Assembly (NCBI RefSeq): GCF_000970465.2
Contig: NZ_LAJE02000244.1
Span: forward strand, 1-43,072
Source: Devosia insulae DS-56
GTDB taxonomy: Bacteria; Pseudomonadota; Alphaproteobacteria; Rhizobiales; Devosiaceae
Reading direction: 5' to 3'
DNA: 43,072 nt
Shown one piece after another: positions 37,894-43,072 of this stretch (the stretch's first letter is position 1; each line of letters opens with the position of its first letter). The notes below the pieces were generated by a model, which was not told the origin of the DNA, made no database searches, and worked only from the letters and a program-made list of their open reading frames with translations. Position numbers and translations under genes: made by a program.

Positions 37894-38179
37894 TCGTGTC
37901 TCTCCCTTTTGGCTCGCCTTCGGCGAGTCGACGTTTCACGTCCCTGCCTTGCGGCGGGGCCTGCCGGAAGATCCGGCCATCGGTCACGCCCAAGCCCTTC
38001 CTCAGAACGGCCGCTGACACGGCTCCCTTCCTCCAAGGCCCGCGTGCGGTCCGCCCGTTACCTGGGAGAACCTGGGTAGGCCGGGCCGGTGAGCCCGGGC
38101 ATTGGCGTCCCGTTGCCTTTCGGCGGGGTCGCCGCATCGATCACCGCCACCCCCAGCAAGATCGGGTGCGGTGCTCGAC
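37894..38179 (-). other. Structured spacer between ATPase and binding-protein genes
   Basis: 286 bp without a gene. Small inverted repeats include CTCGCC-ttc-GGCGAG (about 37913-37927), GACGT-ttc-ACGTC (37930-37942) and GCCGG-aagat-CCGGC (about 37970-37985), plus GC-rich stretches with GCCCGGGC. As after the first binding protein gene, hairpins here could raise the amount of binding protein relative to ATPase. A separate promoter for the binding-protein gene may also lie in this gap. Confidence 0.4.
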
Positions 38180-39277
38180 CTAGAGTCGGCGCCCGCTCTG
38201 GGCGTCGAAGACATGCAGCTTCCCCTGCGGGAAGGAAATGTTGACCGTATCGCCCTGCTTGAAGCGGCCGATCAGTTCGGGGTCGACACGGGTGGCGATC
38301 AGGCCATCGCCGAATTTGAGATAGGCGGTGGCATCGCTGCCGGTTTTTTCGCTGTGCTGGACGGGCAGCGAGAAATTTCCGGCAGGATCGGTCACGGCCG
38401 CGTCGGGCTCGCCGAAATGTTCCGGCCGCAAGCCGATGACGACGCTCTGGCCATCGCGCGGCGCGGTGAGAAAACCATAATGGCTGACGTCGAGGTCGAC
38501 GCCGGCGGCGCGCGCGGCAACCTTGCCGCCGGCCACCGAAAGGGTGGCGGGGCGCAGATTCATGGCGGGTGAGCCGATGAAGCCGGCGACGAACAGATTT
38601 GCCGGGCGGCCGTAGATCTCGTCGGGCGTTCCGAACTGCTGGATGACGCCGGCATCCATGACGGCGATGCGCGTCGCCATGGTCATGGCCTCGATCTGGT
38701 CGTGCGTCACGTAGACGATGGTCGACTTAAGCTCGTCATGGAGCTTTTTGATCTCGAGCCGCATCTCGGTGCGCAGCTTGGCATCGAGATTGGAGAGCGG
38801 TTCGTCAAAGAGGAACACGCCGACCTTCTTGACCAGCGCCCGGCCGATGGCGACGCGTTGGCGCTGGCCGCCCGAGAGTTGGGCCGGCTTGCGATCGAGC
38901 AGCGGCTCGATCTGCAACAAGCGGGCGGCCCAGGCGATGCGTTGCTCGATCTCGGCAGTCGGCAGCTTGTGAGCGGCCAAACCGAACTTCAGGTTTCCGC
39001 GCACCGTCTTGGTGGGATAGAGCGCGTAGGACTGGAAAACCATGGCGAGACCACGGTCCTTGGGGTCGAGGTCGGTGACGTCGCGGTCGCCGATGGTAAT
39101 CCGGCCCGCCGTGACATCGAGCAACCCAGCCAGCAGATTGAGCAGGGTGGTCTTGCCGCAACCGGAGGGACCGAGCAGCACGAGGAACTCGCCGTCGTCG
39201 ATGGCCAGATCGAGGTTCTTGAGAACCGTCAGCTTGCCGTAGCTCTTGATGATGTCTTCGAAGATGACCCGTGGCAT
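38180..39277 (-). CDS. Sugar ABC transporter ATP-binding protein (UgpC/MalK family)
   Basis: 365 aa, typical length with a C-terminal regulatory TOBE domain. Walker A GPSGCGKT (36-43), Q-loop FQSYALYP, signature LSGGQ (134-138), Walker B FLFDEP (155-160) and the H-loop in YVTHDQIEAM are all complete, so it is a working ATPase. GLRPEHFG and LKFGDGL in the tail are usual in the MalK/UgpC group. It follows the second permease by 6 bp. Such ATPases energise several CUT1 importers, so it may also serve the ATPase-less system at 30-34 kb. Confidence 0.95.
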   Translation of the reverse strand: MPRVIFEDIIKSYGKLTVLKNLDLAIDDGEFLVLLGPSGCGKTTLLNLLAGLLDVTAGRITIGDRDVTDLDPKDRGLAMVFQSYALYPTKTVRGNLKFGLAAHKLPTAEIEQRIAWAARLLQIEPLLDRKPAQLSGGQRQRVAIGRALVKKVGVFLFDEPLSNLDAKLRTEMRLEIKKLHDELKSTIVYVTHDQIEAMTMATRIAVMDAGVIQQFGTPDEIYGRPANLFVAGFIGSPAMNLRPATLSVAGGKVAARAAGVDLDVSHYGFLTAPRDGQSVVIGLRPEHFGEPDAAVTDPAGNFSLPVQHSEKTGSDATAYLKFGDGLIATRVDPELIGRFKQGDTVNISFPQGKLHVFDAQSGRRL

Positions 39278-39283
39278 GCCCGC

Positions 39284-40201
39284 TTACCCCTTGATTGCGC
39301 CGGCAGTGATGCCCTGGACGAAGAACTTGCCGAGAATGAAGTAGATGACGAGTGGCGGGATGGCGGTGAGCAGCGCTGCCGCCATGTTCTCGTTGTAGGC
39401 CGCCTCGCCGGTGGTGGTGATGACCACATTGGCGAGTACGACACTCATCGGCTGGGTACCGAGGCCGCCAAAGGTCAGACCGAGCAGGAAGTCGTTCCAG
39501 ATCGAGGTGACCTGCAGGATCAGAACGACGATGAAGATGTTGCCGCTCATGGGCACGATGATCTCGCCGAAGACGCGCCAGAAGGAGCCGGAGTCCATCA
39601 TCGCGGCGCTCATGATCTCCTGCGGAATGCCCTTGTAGTAGTTGCGGAAGACCAGCGTCAGGAAGGGCATGGAGAGCACCGCATGGATGATGGCGATGCC
39701 CCATATGGTGCCGTAGACCTTGAGGCCCGAACTCAGAATGATGAGCGGGATCATGATGATCTGGAACGGCACGAAGGCGCAGATGAAGAGGATGAAAAGG
39801 AAGGTGCCGGCCCAGCGCACCTTCCACAGCGCCAGCGCGTAGCCGGTGATCGACGACAGCGTCAGCGACAGCATCAGGCTGGGGAACAGGATCGCCACCG
39901 AGTTCCAGAAGCCGACCTTCAGACCCTCGCAGCGGATGCCGGAGCAGGCATGATCCCAGGCGTTGACCCAAGCCTCGAATGTGATGGGCGAGGGCAGCGA
40001 GAAGATCGCGCCTTCGCGGATCTGCTCCATCGTCTTGAACGAGGTGGTGACGATGACATAGAGCGGCACGCAGAAGAAGGCAGCGCAGATGCTCAGGAAA
40101 ACCAGGATGGCGATCGAGCGCCCCGAGATGCCCTTGCGCTTGCGGGGGAACCGCGGCGCTGCCTCGACGCGGGCGTCGCCCGAAAGCAGACCCGTGCTCA
40201 T
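39284..40201 (-). CDS. Sugar ABC transporter permease (GtsC-like)
   Basis: 305 aa. Its ATG overlaps the stop of the first permease gene by 4 bp (ATGA); the much longer open frame beyond is antisense to that permease. Typical features: FCVPLYVIVTTSFKTMEQIREG, CEGLKVGFWNSVAI, WAGTFLFILFICAFVPFQIIMIPL, and the EAA loop MSAAMMDSGSFWRVFGEIIVPM (with DS where DG is common), ending GKFFVQGITAGAIKG. CEGL...FWNSV is a mark of the glucose/mannose GtsC group, as I recall. Forms the channel with the gene before it. Confidence 0.93.
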   Translation of the reverse strand: MSTGLLSGDARVEAAPRFPRKRKGISGRSIAILVFLSICAAFFCVPLYVIVTTSFKTMEQIREGAIFSLPSPITFEAWVNAWDHACSGIRCEGLKVGFWNSVAILFPSLMLSLTLSSITGYALALWKVRWAGTFLFILFICAFVPFQIIMIPLIILSSGLKVYGTIWGIAIIHAVLSMPFLTLVFRNYYKGIPQEIMSAAMMDSGSFWRVFGEIIVPMSGNIFIVVLILQVTSIWNDFLLGLTFGGLGTQPMSVVLANVVITTTGEAAYNENMAAALLTAIPPLVIYFILGKFFVQGITAGAIKG

Positions 40202-41085
40202 GACGTCCTCGCCCGTTCGCGCCAGGCGGTGAGCAGCACCAGCGGCAGGAAGATCAGCGCCGTGATGCCCAGCATCAGCGCGGCGGCGGCGGAGGCATAG
40301 GCGAGGTTGGACTTCACCCAATAGGCGTTGATGGTGAAGTAGCCCGGCACCCAGGTGGCCTGCCCCGGCCCGCCATTGGTCATGGCCACGACGATGTCGT
40401 AGGCCTTGACCACGCCCAGCGAGAGCAGAATGGCGCAGGTGAGGAAGGTGAACTTCATCATCGGGATGATGATCTCGGCGTAGAGCCGCCAGAAGCTGAC
40501 CCCATCGAGACGGGCAGCGCTCCAGATCTCGGTGTTGATGGATTTGAGGCCCGAGAGCATCAGCGCCATGTAGAAGCCGGCGCCCTGCCAGACCGAGGCG
40601 AGGATGATGCCGTACATGGCGGTCTCGGGCTTGGAGAGCCAATCGAAGCTGATGAAGGTAAGGCCGATGGAATGCAGCGCACCTTGCAGGCCGAAGCTGG
40701 GGTTGAACATCCAGCGCCACGCCACGCCGGTGACGATCAGCGAGACCGCCAGCGGATAGAGGAACACCGTCCGGAAAAAGCCCTCGCCGCGCTTCTCGCG
40801 ATCGATCAGGGCAGCAAGAATGAACCCGAAGACGATGGCCAGAAAACTGCCGATGCCGAGCACCAGCATGTTCTTGAGCGCAATGGTCCAGCCTTTGTCC
40901 TTGAACAGCCGTTCGTACTGGCGGGCCCAGTCGGTAAAATCGATGCCGTAGGTCGCAAAGGCCTTCGATGAGGTGAACGAGACATAGATCGTCCACAGGA
41001 TCGAACCGATGAAGGCGACGACCGTTATCGCCACCGCCGGTGTCAGCGCGAGCTGCGGCGACATTCGGCTCCACCGAAAGGCCAT
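40198..41085 (-). CDS. Sugar ABC transporter permease (GtsB-like)
   Basis: 295 aa, first gene of the operon. Membrane start LALTPAVAITVVAFIGSILWTIYVSF, loop IDREKRGEGFFRTVFLYPLAVSLIVTGVAWRWMFNPSFG, characteristic of the glucose/mannose permease B group, and an EAA loop SAARLDGVSFWRLYAEIIIPMM. Codon use and spacing are like the other genes of the operon (4-bp overlap with the next). A divergent promoter with a candidate operator lies upstream. Confidence 0.93.
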   Translation of the reverse strand: MAFRWSRMSPQLALTPAVAITVVAFIGSILWTIYVSFTSSKAFATYGIDFTDWARQYERLFKDKGWTIALKNMLVLGIGSFLAIVFGFILAALIDREKRGEGFFRTVFLYPLAVSLIVTGVAWRWMFNPSFGLQGALHSIGLTFISFDWLSKPETAMYGIILASVWQGAGFYMALMLSGLKSINTEIWSAARLDGVSFWRLYAEIIIPMMKFTFLTCAILLSLGVVKAYDIVVAMTNGGPGQATWVPGYFTINAYWVKSNLAYASAAAALMLGITALIFLPLVLLTAWRERARTS

Positions 41086-41163
41086 GCGTCCCTCCCTAGA
41101 GCGCCACCCGGCCTCTGGACCGTGGTGCCGCCTCCCTGACCGTTGAGGCCGTATTATCGCTAA

Positions 41164-41191
41164 TCTAAATACGCGCTGACGATCTCGTCAA
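41164..41191 (-). promoter_or_regulatory. Candidate promoter and operator of the glucose-type ABC operon
   Basis: On the minus strand TTGACG (41191-41186) and TTAGAT (41169-41164) are separated by 16 bp. The inverted repeat TGACGA-tc-TCGTCA (41177-41190) overlaps the -35 and spacer and would be an effective repressor site. The whole gap of 392 bp (41086-41477) holds no gene; the divergent VOC gene also begins from it. A TTGACA at 41369-41374 may be its -35. Confidence 0.45.
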
Positions 41192-41477
41192 TGGTCAATA
41201 ATCTGAGGAGAGTCGATCGCCTCGGGTGGGAACGATCACGGCGCACGACGAAACCCGGCGATATGTGCCGGGACAATTGGACTATATATTCAGCAATATC
41301 AACATCTTATTAGCGCCTTCCCCTGGGGGATCGACATGAGAGCAGTCTGGCGGCGAAGAAAATGCTGATTGACAGGACCCCATGGTTCGGATGATCCCTT
41401 CGTATTAGCGTTCATACAAATTGCGCGGACGATCGGTTTCGGCCGGATCGAAAACGCCGCTTGAGGGGAGACAAAGC

Positions 41478-41924
41478 ATGCACGGAATCAATGGCGTCGG
41501 CCATGTGGCGATCAAGGTCACCGACCTCGATCGCTCGCTCGACTACTACATCAACAAGCTCGGCTTTCCCGAGATGCTGCGGCTCCACAAGGACGACGGA
41601 AGCGTCTGGCTCGTCTATCTGCGGATCACCGACACGCAGTATCTCGAAGTTTTCCCGGGAGCCGAAAACGATCGTGCGCCGGGCTGGAACGCCAACGGCA
41701 TGAACCATATGTGCCTTACCGTCGAGAACATCGACGATACGCTGGCGCAAGTAGCGGCCGCTGGGCTCGAGCTGCTGTTGCCGCTCAAGACAGCGATCGA
41801 CGGCAACCGCCAGGCCTGGCTGGAAGACCCGGACGGCAACCGGATCGAACTCATGGAGATGGCCGAGGACAGCCTGCAGCTTCAGGCGATCCGCCGGCTG
41901 CAGGAAACGCGAGCGATCGCCTGA
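41478..41924 (+). CDS. VOC-superfamily (glyoxalase-like) metalloprotein, paralogue 2
   Basis: 148 aa with GAGGGGAG upstream of ATG 41478. Same plan as the gene at 35990: GHVAIKVTDLDRSLDYYINKLGFPEMLRLH, VYLRITDTQYLEVFPG, MNHMCLTVENIDDTLAQVAAAGL and DPDGNRIELMEMAED, with His, Glu, His, Glu metal ligands intact. By eye about half of the aligned positions are identical to the other copy; this one lacks the short PTRRGV insert. Divergent from the glucose-type ABC operon and followed by the LacI gene, so it likely belongs to the same regulon. Confidence 0.88.
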   Translation: MHGINGVGHVAIKVTDLDRSLDYYINKLGFPEMLRLHKDDGSVWLVYLRITDTQYLEVFPGAENDRAPGWNANGMNHMCLTVENIDDTLAQVAAAGLELLLPLKTAIDGNRQAWLEDPDGNRIELMEMAEDSLQLQAIRRLQETRAIA

Positions 41925-42032
41925 TCGCGATGTCCGTTCCCATGGGCGATCGAGCCACGGTGACCAGCGCGACACCGGCATGCTATCGGTGTTGCAGAGC
42001 GACGGGCGAAGTATCGCCGGTGCAAGAATCAG

Positions 42033-43049
42033 GTGCCGAACTTGGGTAAGGGGATAGTGCGGTTACGTGACATTGCTGCGCGCACCGGTTTTTCACTGAA
42101 CACCGTGTCTCTGGCGCTGCGCAACAGCGAGCGCATTCCCGTCGAAACCCGGAACAAGATCCAGTCGGCGGCGCTCGAGCTGCGCTACGTTCCCAACCAC
42201 GTGGCGCAGTCACTGGTGAGCCGAGCGACCCGCACAATTGGCCTGGTGCTGACCGACATTCTCAACCCGACGCTGACGCAGACCGCCCAGTCGGTCGAGA
42301 TCGCGCTGGCGGAGCGGGGCTACGGCACGCTGTTCGCCACCTCGAACAACACGCTGGAGGAAGAGATCCGGGTGGTCGACATGTTCCGCTCCCGCCAGGT
42401 GGATGGCATCCTGATCTACCCGGCGCGACATCGTGACCTCGAACACCTCAGGCCGTTACGCAGCGCCAATTTTCCGCTCGTCCTGCTGATTGCCGATCCT
42501 GACGCTGGCATTGACGGAGTAAGCGTCAACGATCGCAGCGGCGGCTACCAGGCGACGCGCTACCTGATCGGCCGGGGCCACAAGCGGATCGGCTTTCTCG
42601 ACGCCTCGCATGCCAATGGCAATGACGAAAAGCTCGAAGGCTATCAGCAGGCCCTCTTGGAGGCCGGCATCGGCGTCGATGCGGAGCTGATCGCGCCGAC
42701 CAATGGTCACTATGCGCGGCACGGCTATTTCGCGCTCGACATGCTCATGAACGGGCCGAAGCGGCCGACCGCAGTGCTGACCGACAACGACTCGCTGGCG
42801 TTGGGGGCGCTGCGCTGGTGCCACAAGCAGGGCGTGCGTATTCCCGACGACCTCGCCATCATGGGCTATGACAACATCGCCTTCACCGAATTCGGAGAGC
42901 CGCCGCTGTCGACGGTGAACTACGACGCCCAGGCCGTCTCGCAAATGGCCGTCGATCGCCTGATGCACCTGATTGCAGCTGGCGAGAAGCTACCGCCCCC
43001 GCGGGTTACCCTGATCGATCCCGAGCTCATCATTCGCGAAAGTACCTGA
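42033..43049 (+). CDS. LacI family transcriptional regulator
   Basis: 338 aa from GTG 42033; a GTG at 42057 (VRLRDIAARTG), preceded by AAGGGG, matches the usual N-terminus and may be the true start. HTH: RLRDIAARTGFSLNTVSLALRNSERIP and the hinge helix YVPNHVAQSL. The ligand-binding domain (TIGLVLTDILNPTLTQ ... GFLDASHANGNDEKLEGYQQALLEAG ... AVLTDNDSLALGALRWCHKQGVRIPDDLAIMGYDN) is complete. About 110 bp after the VOC gene, it probably controls the ABC operon and itself. It ends 23 bp from the window edge. Confidence 0.93.
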   Translation: MPNLGKGIVRLRDIAARTGFSLNTVSLALRNSERIPVETRNKIQSAALELRYVPNHVAQSLVSRATRTIGLVLTDILNPTLTQTAQSVEIALAERGYGTLFATSNNTLEEEIRVVDMFRSRQVDGILIYPARHRDLEHLRPLRSANFPLVLLIADPDAGIDGVSVNDRSGGYQATRYLIGRGHKRIGFLDASHANGNDEKLEGYQQALLEAGIGVDAELIAPTNGHYARHGYFALDMLMNGPKRPTAVLTDNDSLALGALRWCHKQGVRIPDDLAIMGYDNIAFTEFGEPPLSTVNYDAQAVSQMAVDRLMHLIAAGEKLPPPRVTLIDPELIIREST

Positions 43050-43072
43050 CCGGTCGTGACGATGCTCTCCCC

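Noticed and set aside
38702-40300. Plus-strand frame of 532 codons
   Set aside because: Antisense to the UgpC-like ATPase and permease; Asp/Glu/Gln-rich shadow frame.

Overview
The window reads as chromosomal DNA of a high-GC alphaproteobacterium of the Hyphomicrobiales, most like Devosia or a close relative. This is inferred from family content (TIGR02301 and DUF930 proteins, the rsmI-yraN-gshB order beside a PBP-activator lipoprotein), two perfect CtrA boxes (TTAA-N7-TTAA), dispersed palindromic repeats of rhizobial type, and many CUT1 sugar importers with LacI and IclR regulators. No rRNA, tRNA, CRISPR, insertion sequence or prophage was recognised.

0.1-8.1 kb holds one tightly coupled minus-strand operon: periplasmic solute-binding protein, SIS-domain isomerase/deglycase-like protein, YjbQ protein, PfkB-like kinase, nucleoside hydrolase, ADP-ribosylglycohydrolase fused to beta-sandwich domains, and a nucleoside phosphorylase. 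Several joints overlap by 4-8 bp. A LacI-type palindrome sits between the -35 and -10 of its promoter. At least two enzymes carry changes at positions that are catalytic in their families. It looks like an uptake and dismantling pathway for an N-glycosidic or nucleoside-like compound and is the best candidate here for an undescribed system. A divergent gene (8.2-9.1 kb) encodes an NMT1/THI5-like binding protein without a signal peptide.

9.1-24.9 kb is mostly housekeeping: a Phd/PIN toxin-antitoxin pair, SRAP (YedK) protein, Nudix hydrolase, TIGR02301 protein, dihydroorotase-like amidohydrolase, YgfZ, HD phosphohydrolase, PBP activator, RsmI, YraN, GshB, serine hydrolase, DUF930 protein, MarC, a 39-residue basic protein, a GH25 lysozyme lipoprotein, small exported proteins and an acetyltransferase. 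Two CtrA boxes and a CtrA-like half-site lie next to envelope genes.

24.9-30.3 kb is an accessory block: a divergent LysR/glutathione S-transferase pair, then a co-directional cassette of an NTF2-like/PAS-like/LuxR regulator, a berberine-bridge-type FAD oxidoreductase and an aminoglycoside-phosphotransferase-fold kinase. It may act on a small aromatic or antibiotic-like molecule.

30.3-43.0 kb carries two carbohydrate ABC importers. The first (two LplB/LplC-like permeases and a Tat-type binding protein, no ATPase) is divergent from an IclR regulator across a long palindrome. It is followed by an NAD-dependent epimerase/dehydrogenase and a VOC-fold protein. The second is a complete glucose/mannose-type CUT1 system (permease, permease, UgpC-like ATPase, binding protein), flanked by a second paralogous VOC protein and a LacI regulator. 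Its ATPase may also serve the first importer.
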